NCBI GenBank assembly: GCA_964647485.1
Contig: CAZYHV010000010.1
Coordinates: forward strand, 55,114-119,113
Source: FW021-bin31 sp964647485
GTDB taxonomy: Bacteria; Bacteroidota; Bacteroidia; Chitinophagales; Chitinophagaceae
Direction: 5' to 3'
DNA: 64,000 bases
Made by a program: the position numbers and the translations under genes. The stretch's first letter is position 1, and every line of letters begins with the position of its first letter. This document shows positions 28,517-38,691 of the stretch, in pieces. Below the pieces are notes generated by a model. That model saw only the letters and a program-made list of their open reading frames with translations, did not search any database and had not been told where the DNA came from.

Positions 28517-31500
28517 TCTTCCTTATTTTTATAAATTTCTACTTCTATAATATTTAGGGTTCCTTCGGCATTTTTATTTTTACTGATGACGCCCTCTTCC
28601 AGTTTTTTACCTGAAAGTTCTTTTCCATAAGTATCTTCTTCTTGGGAAAGATCAGTCATCTGTATCTTCACTTTCTTTCCTTTTACTACCGGTTGACAAA
28701 CAGCTGTATAATATCCCTTATTTTTATCCGTGTTTCCGGCATACACAATTGTTCCATCTACAGAAATAATCAGAGGATAGGATTTTGTTCGAAAGCGGTT
28801 AAGTTTCATCACTACCTGATTTATTTCTGATTCTTTTTCCAAAGTATATTCTATCCAGGCCGTAGAAAGTTTCCCGTCATTCTCCCAGGCTGTTCGTTCA
28901 TTATCATCATAACTTTGTTGGGCCTTATCCTTATTCACTCCTGCGGTAGCACTTGCAATCATTAAAGGAATACGCGAGATATGATAGGTTTGTTTTCGTG
29001 GAGAAGGACCACGATCTAATCGAATAGGAAGTCCTTCATCCGGAAGGATAGAAGTTAATCCATCTTGGGTAGCAAACGGTCTTGATCGGAAAGTCAAAGT
29101 AGCTGTTTTTAATCCGGTTGCTGCTGCTTCTAGCGTAATTCTACCTGCCTGTGTAGTAGATCGAATCAATACACGATTCACTCCTCCTTCTACAGGAATA
29201 TCTTTATACAAGATAAAATTTCCCGGTCCTTTAGCGATTCCGCCTCTCCATTCTGCCGGTCCATTTAAATTAAAATGGATCATATCTAATGCTGTAGGAC
29301 AACGATTTCCTTCCTGATCTATCACCTCTACTTCTACCATAGCCAAATCTTGTCCATTCGCAAGAAAATCGGTTGGTCGCTCTATTTGCGTTAATCGTAG
29401 CGCTACCGGTTTGCCAACGGTATTTTTACTTGTAGAACAAAGTTCCTTTCCATTTTCATCATATCCTTTCGCTTCAATACTTCCGGGTTCCCATTTGACA
29501 TCTCTAAATTGATATAAAAACCGATGACTCTTCTCTCCTTTTCCTAATGATTTTCCATTCTTAAATAGCTCTACTTGATCTGCTGAGGAAACAACATAGA
29601 CATCCTTTCTTACTCCTCGATAATAATTCCAGTGTCCTATAATATAGATATTATCCTTATCCACATCAACCCAACCATCCCACATCATCTTATTGGCAAA
29701 AAAGTTTTGCTTTTTAATTCGCATCGCATCCACCTTTCCACTCACTCTATAATTCACCTCACTTCTATGATGGGTATTGGAGTCCGAAAAAACAATGTGT
29801 ACCCCTCCGGAGTTTACCCGTCTCCCCGTTCCGGGTCTGGCTTTCCAGTAATCATACCAACGCCTCACCGCCTCTACCGAAAACGACTGCATATTATGAT
29901 TATAGGCATCAGAAGGTTCTTTTTTATATGGTTTTCCCCAGCCATCTTTATGAAAAGGAGCGGTATAATTGTCCCAATATTTCCTCAACCCTTCATCTCT
30001 GGAGTATTCCATGGCCCAAAAGGGGATAGTAGAACTTTTGTTAATATAGAGCATCTCTCCTCCATATTCTGCTTCTTTGCTATCTAACATTTCCCTGGAA
30101 CCTATAGCACGACCACCACTTGAATCAAATTGATTGCGAATATCTTTCATTTCCCGCATATGCTCCTCACTAATTCCATGATTTCCACATTCATAAAATA
30201 TAATACTGGGATTATTCCGATTATAAATGATAGCATCTCGCATTACCTCTTTCCGTTGTTCCCATCTTCTGCCTTTGACATCTCCTTCGGAATCCCCTGC
30301 CGGCATGGCTTGCATCAACCCTACCCGATCACAACTTTCTACATCTTGTTTCCAAGGAGTGACGTGCATCCACCTTACCAGATTCGCATTATTCTCTACC
30401 ATAAGTCCGTTACTATAATCACTTAGCCAAGCAGGAACCGAAGAACCAATGGCCGGCCATTCGTTAGTAGTTCGTTGTGCATATCCATGTACCTGAATGA
30501 CCCGATCATTCAGATAAATCATTCCATTTTTAAAAGCGGTTTTCCGAAATCCGGTTTTTGTATTAACGACATCTTTGATTTTACCATCGACCTTTAGGAT
30601 GGTTTCGACATTATAAAGATATCCATATCCCCAACTCCAGAAGTAAAGTCCTTTTACTTTAGCCTCTGCCTTCACTATCTTCACCTGTCCCGGTTCAATG
30701 GTCGTTGATTTCCCTTTGAATTTTTTAATTTCTTTTCCTTTCAAATCAGATACGACCACCTCATATTCTACTTTTTGAGAAGAGTTTTCTTCGTTTTTTA
30801 TCTCTGATTCAGCATGAAGGACCGCCGATTGTTCAGGAAGGTTGTAATCGTTTGCATAAATATACACTCCTTTGGTTTTGAGATTGGAATACAGTGGAAG
30901 CGTCTGATATAGTTTATTGGTCACATGAAGAAAAACGTTCTTGTTCATGCCTCCATAATTGGCATAAAAGTTCTTGTTGTTCCATTGAAAATGACTGTTG
31001 GTCGCTTTTTCCCTGTAATCCCAACTGTTATCCGTTCTGACCGATATGATATTTTCCTTTTCTCCATAATGAAGCACATCGGTTAAATCAAAACCAAAAG
31101 CCATCACTCCATTCTCACTTAATCCGACCTTTTGTCCATTCACATAAAATTCTCCTGCCTGCCGAAGGCCTTCACATTCAAAAAATATTTTCTTCCCTTT
31201 CAAAGAACCTGGTAATTTAAAATGCTTGCGATACCAGGCAATTCCGGTAGATAAGTCTTTTATATCTTTTCTAAAAGCATCATCTTCATTCCAGGCATAA
31301 GGAAGTGTTATCCCTTTCCATTCTTTATCGTTAAAGTCCGGTTTTTCTGCATTCTCCGGGTCTCCAACAAATACTTTCCAATCACTATTAAAATTGAACT
31401 TTCTGTTGTTCTCAAACATCTTCTTGGGAATCCGATGATAAGCACTCACTTTAGGCCATAAAGCGGAAGAAGCCTGAATCCCTTTTGGAACTGCCAAAAT

Positions 31501-31551
31501 GGGGGCTGAACTTGCCAACACTTTCAATAAATCTCTTCTTGTAATAGACAT
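28513..31551 (-). CDS. GH2-family glycoside hydrolase with altered acid/base position
   Basis: 1012 residues. The start MSITRRDLLKVLASSAP resembles a twin-arginine signal. GH2 layout: sugar-binding domain (LPYAWNEDDAFRKD, GIAWYRKHFKLP), Ig-like domain, TIM barrel (VRWMHVTPWKQDVESCDR), and long C-terminal beta domains, including one near residue 870 that resembles a discoidin-type module. Where GH2 enzymes have GN-Glu as acid/base, this protein reads FYECGNHGIS (His about 458). The Glu three residues earlier or another residue might stand in. The nucleophile region WAMEYSRDE (Glu about 515) is present. It may be a subfamily with a different linkage or mechanism. It lies 27 bp after the GH43 gene. 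Confidence 0.8.
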   Translation of the reverse strand: MSITRRDLLKVLASSAPILAVPKGIQASSALWPKVSAYHRIPKKMFENNRKFNFNSDWKVFVGDPENAEKPDFNDKEWKGITLPYAWNEDDAFRKDIKDLSTGIAWYRKHFKLPGSLKGKKIFFECEGLRQAGEFYVNGQKVGLSENGVMAFGFDLTDVLHYGEKENIISVRTDNSWDYREKATNSHFQWNNKNFYANYGGMNKNVFLHVTNKLYQTLPLYSNLKTKGVYIYANDYNLPEQSAVLHAESEIKNEENSSQKVEYEVVVSDLKGKEIKKFKGKSTTIEPGQVKIVKAEAKVKGLYFWSWGYGYLYNVETILKVDGKIKDVVNTKTGFRKTAFKNGMIYLNDRVIQVHGYAQRTTNEWPAIGSSVPAWLSDYSNGLMVENNANLVRWMHVTPWKQDVESCDRVGLMQAMPAGDSEGDVKGRRWEQRKEVMRDAIIYNRNNPSIIFYECGNHGISEEHMREMKDIRNQFDSSGGRAIGSREMLDSKEAEYGGEMLYINKSSTIPFWAMEYSRDEGLRKYWDNYTAPFHKDGWGKPYKKEPSDAYNHNMQSFSVEAVRRWYDYWKARPGTGRRVNSGGVHIVFSDSNTHHRSEVNYRVSGKVDAMRIKKQNFFANKMMWDGWVDVDKDNIYIIGHWNYYRGVRKDVYVVSSADQVELFKNGKSLGKGEKSHRFLYQFRDVKWEPGSIEAKGYDENGKELCSTSKNTVGKPVALRLTQIERPTDFLANGQDLAMVEVEVIDQEGNRCPTALDMIHFNLNGPAEWRGGIAKGPGNFILYKDIPVEGGVNRVLIRSTTQAGRITLEAAATGLKTATLTFRSRPFATQDGLTSILPDEGLPIRLDRGPSPRKQTYHISRIPLMIASATAGVNKDKAQQSYDDNERTAWENDGKLSTAWIEYTLEKESEINQVVMKLNRFRTKSYPLIISVDGTIVYAGNTDKNKGYYTAVCQPVVKGKKVKIQMTDLSQEEDTYGKELSGKKLEEGVISKNKNAEGTLNIIEVEIYKNKEE

Positions 31552-31578
31552 AATTGTTGTTTTTAGTTATTACTCTTT

Positions 31579-33000
31579 TTATCTAACGACTATTTTATTT
31601 AATGAAACATAGTTGCCTATACTTCCAAATTTTGTTTTACTTTTATCCGACCAGTTTCCATGTGTCCCCATCACAGAAACGATTAGAGTATAATGACCGG
31701 ACGGCATATCGGGACTTAAAAACTTCAATTCTACAATTGGATACTTACAATACATATCTACGATAGAAGAAAAAACTTGCTTCCCATTCTCTTTCTGAAG
31801 TACCACCTTTGCATATCCCCCATCCGGACGAGATAATCCGTAGATTCCAATTTTCTTACCTTCAAATTTTAATGAAAAAGTAGCTCCCTTTTCATCTGAA
31901 CTAAAAACAGACAAGGTATCATTCCGCCATTCTCCTGAATAAGTAATTCTGTCCTTATCCTCTTTACTCGGTATTATTTCCCTACCGGAAAAGGAGATAT
32001 TTTGTATAACTCCTGAGGAAAGACTTATTTTCCATCCTTCTTTATATTGGGGGATAGAAATAGCATCACCGGAAACTGTCAAAGGTTGCCACACATAGGT
32101 TGCTGCCGATGCTTGTTTAGGATAAGACCACCTATCCCCCATAAACATATAAGAGGTATCCTTAGAACCTTTGACGGGGAGCACAAAGGTAGTTTGTGAA
32201 TTCCAAGTAAGCGTTCCTTTGGGAGCAAAATTACCTCGGTAAGTCCAAGGACCTTTCAATGATGTAGCAGTATAATAAAAATTATCATTCCGTTCCCAAC
32301 TCGTCAAATGCGATCCTAAGAAAAAATAGATACTATCTTTCCGAAACATAGCAGGAGATTCAAATCGGCTTACAATATTTTCATTCTCCCATTTATCGAC
32401 TACTCTTTTGTAATCTTTGCTCAACTTATAAATATCTCCACCATGTGTTAATATATATCCACTTCCATCCTTATCCTGAAAGGTTCCCATATCCCATTTA
32501 TGAATGGAGTGACCTCTGAAGAGCAAGACTCCTTGATACGTATAAGGTCCTGTTATATTATCTGAAGTAGCATAGCAAATATGAGGATCTTTATATTGTA
32601 AATTATCAGCATGCCAATACATCACGTATTCTCCTGTCGAGGGACATTTCATTACTTTCACTCTTTCACCAATTCGATTAGGTCCTGCTTGCCCCTCTTT
32701 TTGTACAGGCAAAGCAAGACTTTCAAATTTCCAATTATATAAATCTGAAGAGGAGTAACAATTAAATCCTGTAAATGCCTTAGCGGTATCTGAGTGTTTT
32801 TCTCCAAAAAGGTAATACTTACCCCCCCCTTTTATAATACAAGCACCATGTGCACTTACGATATTTCCATTATTATCAAACCAAGGTGTTCCTGAATAAA
32901 TGGCATGATAGTTCATTTGAGCATCTGCCTTATTAGAAAATATTCCTCCGATAAAAAGAAGAATAAACAAGCACCTTAATATTTTATACGTTTTATTCAT
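31579..33000 (-). CDS. GH43 (exo-beta-1,3-galactanase-like) with C-terminal beta-sandwich
   Basis: 473 residues with a signal peptide ending near NKADAQ. The propeller has the style of GH43 subfamily 24 enzymes, which cut beta-1,3-galactan main chains of arabinogalactan: VSAHGACIIKGGGKYYLFGE, FTGFNCYSSSDLYNWKFE, YVMYWHADN, WDMGTFQDKDGSGYIL, SPAMFRKDSIYFFLGSHLT, and MGDRWSYPKQASAATYVW. Residues about 355-473 form a separate beta-rich, probably carbohydrate-binding, domain (ITYSGEWRNDTLSVFSS). The start overlaps the sulfatase stop by 8 bp. The subfamily is judged by eye; exo-beta-1,3-galactanase is the best guess. Confidence 0.78.
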   Translation of the reverse strand: MNKTYKILRCLFILLFIGGIFSNKADAQMNYHAIYSGTPWFDNNGNIVSAHGACIIKGGGKYYLFGEKHSDTAKAFTGFNCYSSSDLYNWKFESLALPVQKEGQAGPNRIGERVKVMKCPSTGEYVMYWHADNLQYKDPHICYATSDNITGPYTYQGVLLFRGHSIHKWDMGTFQDKDGSGYILTHGGDIYKLSKDYKRVVDKWENENIVSRFESPAMFRKDSIYFFLGSHLTSWERNDNFYYTATSLKGPWTYRGNFAPKGTLTWNSQTTFVLPVKGSKDTSYMFMGDRWSYPKQASAATYVWQPLTVSGDAISIPQYKEGWKISLSSGVIQNISFSGREIIPSKEDKDRITYSGEWRNDTLSVFSSDEKGATFSLKFEGKKIGIYGLSRPDGGYAKVVLQKENGKQVFSSIVDMYCKYPIVELKFLSPDMPSGHYTLIVSVMGTHGNWSDKSKTKFGSIGNYVSLNKIVVR

Positions 33001-34483
33001 TCCGAGATTTAAATTGCGCCAATAACTTCTGTAATTCTTGTACTTTTTCTTGGTTTTGTTGACTTAATTCATGTATCTCTCTAAAATCTTCTTTGATATT
33101 ATACAGTTCTGCCTGCTGTGTTTTTTTGTGTACCAACAACTTCCAATCTCCTTTCCGAACGGCATAGGAATGAGGGGTTTCCCAAAAGAAAGCCCGATCC
33201 GTATCCTCAACGCTTGCGCTTTTCCCTGTCAAAACCGGCCACAGATTATCACCATCTAAGTGAAGATGTTGGATTTCCTCCCTACTACTTCCCGCAAGAC
33301 TTAAAAAGGTGGGGAACCAATCTGTCCATTTCGTAGGAATATTAATTTCTCCCGGCTTGAGATGTCCCGGCCAATTAATAAAAGCCGGAGTTCGGATTCC
33401 GCCTTCATACAATTCATCTTTCCAGCCTCTTAGCGGATAATTATTCCCTAATACATTATGCGAAACATCTTTATATTTCCCATTATACAAGCGTTCACGT
33501 ACGGCTTTCGGCCAGCTTTTTTGTGCCCCATTGTCGCTCATAAAAAGGATAATTGTATTCTCACGCTGATGGGTTTCCTTTAATGCTGCTACCACTTTCC
33601 CAATCCCATCATCCATGTGGGTCACACTGGCTGCAAACCTTCTGCGAGAGCTATAAGCGAAGGTATCCTTATACATTGACAGCCATTTATCAGGTTCCTC
33701 CAATGGAAAATGAGGAGCGCTGTAAGCTAAGTATATGAAAAAAGGATGTTCTTTTTTCTCTTTGATCAGTCGAATAGCCTGTTCTGTGATTAAATCGGTC
33801 GCATGTCCTTTTTGATGTAAAAACTTAAAATTAGAAAAAGAAAGATTGGTATCAACCTCTTTTTTAGAAAGCTCATTTGTAAGATATTCACCTTCTCCAT
33901 TCCAGGATTGATCCGTCACGTAAGAGGTATCTTCTTCCTGACTATGATGAGGATAGGCTTTTTTATAATTATGAGTATAAGGATCAATTTGACCATCCAG
34001 ATATCCATAAGCGGTCTTAAATCCATATTTTACGGGGATATAGGGTGGCGATCCCATGTGCCATTTTCCAACCAAAGCCGTAAAATATCCTTGCTTGTCT
34101 AATTCGGAAGCCATAGTTGCTGTTCCCTCAGGAATGACTTCTCCATAAGCCGGAGCTGTAACACCGAAGTTACTCGCATACTGTCCTGTAAATAATCCTA
34201 CCCGGGTTGGCGTACAAGTAGCCATGACATAGTTATGATTAAGCTTTTTCCCTTTTTTCGCCAGTCGATCCAAGTGAGGAGTTTTTATGGCTGATCCATT
34301 ATATCCAATATCCGACCATCCCATATCGTCCGGGATGATGACAATAATATTCGGCTGACGAGTAGAGTCTTTACTTGAATGATTCTCCGTAGTCGATGGA
34401 GCGTCCCGGCATGAACTAACTCCAATAATCAGAAAAATCAACAACATTGTTGTTAGAGAATAATTTTTATTTTTTGTAGTCAT
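32993..34483 (-). CDS. S1-family sulfatase, lipoprotein
   Basis: Formylglycine-dependent sulfatase. Starting at the ATG at 34483 gives 496 residues with a lipobox (GVSSC, about residue 25); an alternative ATG at 34516 adds 11 residues before the signal. Motifs: PDDMGWSDIGYNG (metal-binding Asp-Asp about 52-53), the CTPTR signature (Cys about 90) that an anaerobic or aerobic maturase would convert to formylglycine, GKWHMG, and FMSDNGAQ. It hydrolyses sugar sulfate esters, so the target polysaccharide of this operon probably carries some sulfate. No maturase gene is in the window. It lies between a GH2 and a GH43. Confidence 0.9.
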   Translation of the reverse strand: MTTKNKNYSLTTMLLIFLIIGVSSCRDAPSTTENHSSKDSTRQPNIIVIIPDDMGWSDIGYNGSAIKTPHLDRLAKKGKKLNHNYVMATCTPTRVGLFTGQYASNFGVTAPAYGEVIPEGTATMASELDKQGYFTALVGKWHMGSPPYIPVKYGFKTAYGYLDGQIDPYTHNYKKAYPHHSQEEDTSYVTDQSWNGEGEYLTNELSKKEVDTNLSFSNFKFLHQKGHATDLITEQAIRLIKEKKEHPFFIYLAYSAPHFPLEEPDKWLSMYKDTFAYSSRRRFAASVTHMDDGIGKVVAALKETHQRENTIILFMSDNGAQKSWPKAVRERLYNGKYKDVSHNVLGNNYPLRGWKDELYEGGIRTPAFINWPGHLKPGEINIPTKWTDWFPTFLSLAGSSREEIQHLHLDGDNLWPVLTGKSASVEDTDRAFFWETPHSYAVRKGDWKLLVHKKTQQAELYNIKEDFREIHELSQQNQEKVQELQKLLAQFKSRNE

Positions 34484-34521
34484 TGTAGTGAAGGCTATTT
34501 CTTTTGTTAAAAACATTTTCT

Positions 34522-37191
34522 TTATTGCATAAATTCGGTTTGTTGATTACCCACCTTTTTGATAACATCCTTCTTCTGTTCTTCTGTTAATTGAGAAGAA
34601 TGAGGGCTTCTTTCGGTTGAAAAAGATTTTTCTTTGAGGTGAGTCGTATATTTTTTTTCAAAAACAGAAGGTATGGTTGGAGACAAAGAATTTATTATCA
34701 GGGTATCTGATTGGGGGGTATGAATGCCCGGATATTCTACATGAGCGATGATTTTTATTTCACCGGCATTTAAAGTGGTACGAACCAAAGCCGGAGCGCT
34801 TCCCCAGGTTACAGGACGTGGATTAATACCCAAGGTATGTTGCCCTATTAAGACGCCTTCTCCTTTTACCTCAAAATGAATCCATTTATTATTCAACCTT
34901 TTTACGCGTCCATTATCATCCTGAATTTCAGCAAAGACCGGAATAATAAAACTGCCGTCAGCAATGGGTTTCAATCCTTGAAGATCCGTTTTTAGTTTTA
35001 TTGTAGTACTCCTTGCCGCTGGTTCTTGTATCCTTCTAATAACCTCTTTCCCGTTTGCATATCCAATAGCGGTCAGCTTGCCATTTGCTTTTGTTGCCCT
35101 ACGGCCTCCTTTGCGCTGCGGAGCTGCAATATCTTTGGTTTGCATAAAATGGAAAACATTTTTAAACACCAATGGCGGATGAGGCATTTTCATACGCTTG
35201 TCAGGAATCATCGTCAGTGAATCCAAACTATATTCTAAAAGCTTTACCGAATCACAATTGGTATAAATCGTTACATCATTAGGAGAAAAAGGAGACATAA
35301 TATTGGCAACAAACAAATAATATGGATTAGCTTCCTCTTTCTGAACATAGGTACTTTGAGGATTTTGCTGGCTTTGAAACAAATAATAGGAATATTTAGG
35401 ACGCCGAAAAGCATCTACAATACCTCCATAAAAAGGATCCGGATGGTATCCTCTAGGCGTATCAAAAGCATGCCACAGACAACCTCCAATCATTTTGGGT
35501 GGTGCTTCGTAAAAGGTTTCCCAACAGCCGAAATAATAAGGAGGATTGCTGTAATGACGAGCCTGTACCAATTGCGGAACTTCCCCCCAAGCTATGCTCA
35601 CCCGACTGGGAGAGTTTTGATCCGTCCAATTATCTACATCATCTCCCCATTCTCTTACAAATAATCCCTGATGATCATTCAGCTTAATATCATCGTAAAG
35701 ATGCCCGTAGATAAGTTCATAACTTTCCCAATAAGGGAAACCATAATTATTGGTAGCTATACAATTTTCAGAAGGATCTTCTGCATGGGTAATATCATAA
35801 GCTGTCTTCCCAAAATCTGACGGATAGTGTGTCTCATTAGGTAAAGGTTCCCAGGCGAAAACACTCGCATGATTCCGATCTCGACGAATCATCTGCCGTA
35901 TGTTTCTTTCAAATAGTTTTTCAAACTGCGGATTTTTATTGTTCCAATATTGCCAGCCGGGTGCACAAACAATCGTGAAAATCCCCAATTCATCGCAGGC
36001 ATCCATAAAAGCAGGAGATTGTGGATAATGTGACAATCTTAAAATACGTATGCCGGCATCTCTCAAAAGTTTAGCATCTCGCCAAAGCAGATTATCAGGA
36101 ACTGCATTTCCAATATAGGCATAATCTTGGTGATGATTGGCTCCCATTAATTTTCCCTTAAAAGGTTTTCCGTTGAGATATAAACCTTTCTCTCCTTTCA
36201 AAACAATCGATTTAATCCCTGTTCGTAAATAATAACCGTCCACAACCTCATTGCGTTTATTTTTCACTAAGACATACAAGTTATATAAATACGGGTGGTC
36301 AGGACTCCACAGCAAGGGGGATTTCACCTCAAAAGTTTGCTCTACCGTTTTAGATTCCTGCTTTGGAGCTTTGAATTTTTTGCTCAAAGAAGCAACTGTT
36401 TCTCCATTCTTATCTCTCATTAAGAGAGAGAGTTTCAAAGATTTATTTTTGGTGGTTCCGTTTTGAATATCCACACTAATATGAGCACGCGCACTTTTTT
36501 TAGAAACTTGATCATAAGCAACTCTCACTCCTCCCCCGGCCACTTTATCGACTAAATTAGCATTGGTAATATGAATATCATTGGTGGCTACCAACCAGGC
36601 ATCCCGATAGATTCCTCCTAAGTAAGAGAAATCCAACGCATATTCCGGTTTCCCAATAGGGAAAGTATTGTCATTGCTGTTATCTGCTCTTACCGCAATG
36701 ATATTCTCTCCTTTTAGACGTAAGTTATTTTCTGCTGACAGGTCAATAACTATCGGAAGATAGCCTCCCTTATGTTCTTTTATCAAGTTGCCATTCAGAT
36801 AGATTTTACATTTCCCCATAATGGCACCGAAAGTAAGGGAGAGCCTTTTGTCAGCAATTCCCTTAGGGAGCACAAAATGTTTTCGATACCAAACCACTCC
36901 TTGATAGTTTGCTCCACCACTTACCTCTTCCGGACGGATATCCACCCCATGCGGTAACTGTACTTGTTGCCAGACCTTGTCCTGATAATCTATAGTTTCT
37001 GCCTTTTTTGCTTCTCCTTTATGAAATAACCAGCCATTATTAAAACTAAATACCTGACGGCTATCGTCATTCGGAAGCTTAAAAAAACCGGCTGTAGAAA
37101 ACCGGGGACCATCCGGTCGAAAAGGATGCTGCGCTATAGCGATACTGTTTAACCCTATAATGGAAATAAGAAATAGTAGTATTTTTTTCAT
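34522..37191 (-). CDS. GH2-family glycoside hydrolase
   Basis: 889 residues with a signal peptide (about 1-20). N-terminal sugar-binding domain (QLPHGVDIRPEEVSGGANYQG, VVWYRKHFVLP, LGGIYRDAWLV), Ig-like domain, TIM barrel with MGANHHQDYAYIGNAV, RILRLSHYPQSPAFMDACDELG and FAWEPLPNETHYP (acid/base Glu about 452). The candidate nucleophile is in LFVREWGDD (Glu about 514). Specificity within GH2 cannot be fixed; a galactosidase or glucuronidase is plausible. It is the first gene of a five-gene unit driven by the promoter at 37230-37277. Confidence 0.85.
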   Translation of the reverse strand: MKKILLFLISIIGLNSIAIAQHPFRPDGPRFSTAGFFKLPNDDSRQVFSFNNGWLFHKGEAKKAETIDYQDKVWQQVQLPHGVDIRPEEVSGGANYQGVVWYRKHFVLPKGIADKRLSLTFGAIMGKCKIYLNGNLIKEHKGGYLPIVIDLSAENNLRLKGENIIAVRADNSNDNTFPIGKPEYALDFSYLGGIYRDAWLVATNDIHITNANLVDKVAGGGVRVAYDQVSKKSARAHISVDIQNGTTKNKSLKLSLLMRDKNGETVASLSKKFKAPKQESKTVEQTFEVKSPLLWSPDHPYLYNLYVLVKNKRNEVVDGYYLRTGIKSIVLKGEKGLYLNGKPFKGKLMGANHHQDYAYIGNAVPDNLLWRDAKLLRDAGIRILRLSHYPQSPAFMDACDELGIFTIVCAPGWQYWNNKNPQFEKLFERNIRQMIRRDRNHASVFAWEPLPNETHYPSDFGKTAYDITHAEDPSENCIATNNYGFPYWESYELIYGHLYDDIKLNDHQGLFVREWGDDVDNWTDQNSPSRVSIAWGEVPQLVQARHYSNPPYYFGCWETFYEAPPKMIGGCLWHAFDTPRGYHPDPFYGGIVDAFRRPKYSYYLFQSQQNPQSTYVQKEEANPYYLFVANIMSPFSPNDVTIYTNCDSVKLLEYSLDSLTMIPDKRMKMPHPPLVFKNVFHFMQTKDIAAPQRKGGRRATKANGKLTAIGYANGKEVIRRIQEPAARSTTIKLKTDLQGLKPIADGSFIIPVFAEIQDDNGRVKRLNNKWIHFEVKGEGVLIGQHTLGINPRPVTWGSAPALVRTTLNAGEIKIIAHVEYPGIHTPQSDTLIINSLSPTIPSVFEKKYTTHLKEKSFSTERSPHSSQLTEEQKKDVIKKVGNQQTEFMQ

Positions 37192-37229
37192 GGGTAGCTT
37201 TTAAAAATAGGCAGTTTTCATTTAAAAGT

Positions 37230-37277
37230 CCAATGTAGGATTTTTTACAAAAAAGGCTATCCCGTACTGTCCTGTAT
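37230..37277 (-). promoter_or_regulatory. Tandem-repeat operator and -7 box for the GH2-sulfatase unit
   Basis: In transcription order: ATACAGGACA (37277-37268), GTACGGGATA (37267-37258), 20 bp, TACATTGG (37237-37230), one mismatch from TAnnTTTG. The predicted leader is about 35 nt. Confidence 0.7.
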
Positions 37278-37416
37278 GAGTGATATTATGACCAGTTGGT
37301 GCATAATTCCTCCATCATTTAGAACTAAAAGAAGAGCCCTCAAAAAAAGCTATAACTCTATCACATTCTTATCTCTTTATCTAAATTTCACAAAGGAAGT
37401 CTTAGAGGAGGATCCC

Positions 37417-38682
37417 CTAATTAGTAAGTATGCTATGGAGATAGTTCTCAAGGTTAGTATATCCATTATCCGTTATTTCTCCACCATCTCTGGAATTATG
37501 AGGATTTAGATGATTTTCCAGTTCCCATTGATCAGGTATTCCATCCTTATCTTTATCTCTTATCGATTTTCCCATATCAATCTTTTGTTTTTCTTCAGGT
37601 TCTCTTTCTTCATGTCCAAAAATGAAACCTTTCTCCCCAAGACTAACAACATGACTTATAAGAATAGAATCTATCGGATCTCTAAAAAGGGAGGCTCCTG
37701 CTGTATTTATAACTTTTTGATAAGCATCCTTCGCTGCTTCAATGTGGTTTCTTTTAATTGAAACATTTCTTGCTCTTTTTATAATTGTAGCTCCGGTTTT
37801 TTGAAATATCTCTTTCGAAATTAATTCTCCGTCCAATCGTCCGTTTTTATTCAGGTCTACAAAATTTCTATCTTGAAAGACATGATCCGTTTTGGTAAAT
37901 TGATTTAGATAACTATTTAATGAAGAGTTAGGGCCTGCTATAAAATAATTAGCAATAATATCTTGATAATGATCTGCGGCAGAATGTCCACCTACAAAAC
38001 CATTACTTCCCCAATTATAAATAACATTATTTATAAACTCCATCCCAGCTTTACCTTTTGGATTCCTACTCTGGTTATTTACCCACAAGCAATGATGAAT
38101 AGTGAGATTTTCCGGTCCTTCCAATAGTGCACCAAAACGTTGAGGTCCGATGGCAGCACCAATAATACAATATTGTAATGTTATATTTTTGCTGTTTTTA
38201 ATATGTAAATTATCCCAGCGTCCCCATTCGACAGAGACATGATCAAATATCACATTATCAACATAGTCAGCACTGAGAGTACAGGTTCCTCTAGACATAT
38301 CCAAACTCCCTCTAAAACGCATATAACGAACAATAACATCTTTTGCGCCTCTTAAAGTTACACCATTTCCATATATTATAATTCCTTCACCCGGGGCTGT
38401 TTGTCCAGCTATAGTAATAGAATCTGAAACCTTTACTTTACTTTTTATCTTGATAATCCCTCCTATATCAAAAACAACGGTTCGATTGGATTTACTCACT
38501 GCATCACGAAACGATCCGGAACCCGTGTCGTTCAAATTGGTTACATGATACACTTCTCCATAACGTCCACCAACAGCATACCGACCAAACCCTTCAGCAG
38601 AAGGGAAAGCCAATTGCTGAGCCTGAGATGAGGAAACCCATATTAAAGACAAGAAAAAAGTCCACATTTTCATATTATACAC
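37417..38682 (-). CDS. PL1-family pectate lyase
   Basis: 421 residues: signal peptide (about 1-21) and a parallel beta-helix with FPSAEGFGRYAVGGRYGEVYHVTNL, GSFRDAVSKSNRTVVFDIGG, ITIAGQTAPGEGI, VDNVIFDHVSVEWG and NNQSRNPKGKAG (likely the catalytic Arg region). It ends in a short calcium-binding-like acidic segment (DKDKDGIPDQWE). PL1 enzymes cleave de-esterified homogalacturonan by beta-elimination. It is the last gene of the ten-gene run and lacks a T9SS sorting domain, so it is probably exported to the periplasm, unlike the giant paralogue upstream. Confidence 0.9.
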   Translation of the reverse strand: MYNMKMWTFFLSLIWVSSSQAQQLAFPSAEGFGRYAVGGRYGEVYHVTNLNDTGSGSFRDAVSKSNRTVVFDIGGIIKIKSKVKVSDSITIAGQTAPGEGIIIYGNGVTLRGAKDVIVRYMRFRGSLDMSRGTCTLSADYVDNVIFDHVSVEWGRWDNLHIKNSKNITLQYCIIGAAIGPQRFGALLEGPENLTIHHCLWVNNQSRNPKGKAGMEFINNVIYNWGSNGFVGGHSAADHYQDIIANYFIAGPNSSLNSYLNQFTKTDHVFQDRNFVDLNKNGRLDGELISKEIFQKTGATIIKRARNVSIKRNHIEAAKDAYQKVINTAGASLFRDPIDSILISHVVSLGEKGFIFGHEEREPEEKQKIDMGKSIRDKDKDGIPDQWELENHLNPHNSRDGGEITDNGYTNLENYLHSILTN

Positions 38683-38691
38683 ATTTATACA

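Noticed and set aside
29632..30087. 151-codon plus-strand open frame
   Set aside because: It is antisense to the GH2 catalytic region; its composition follows the opposite strand.
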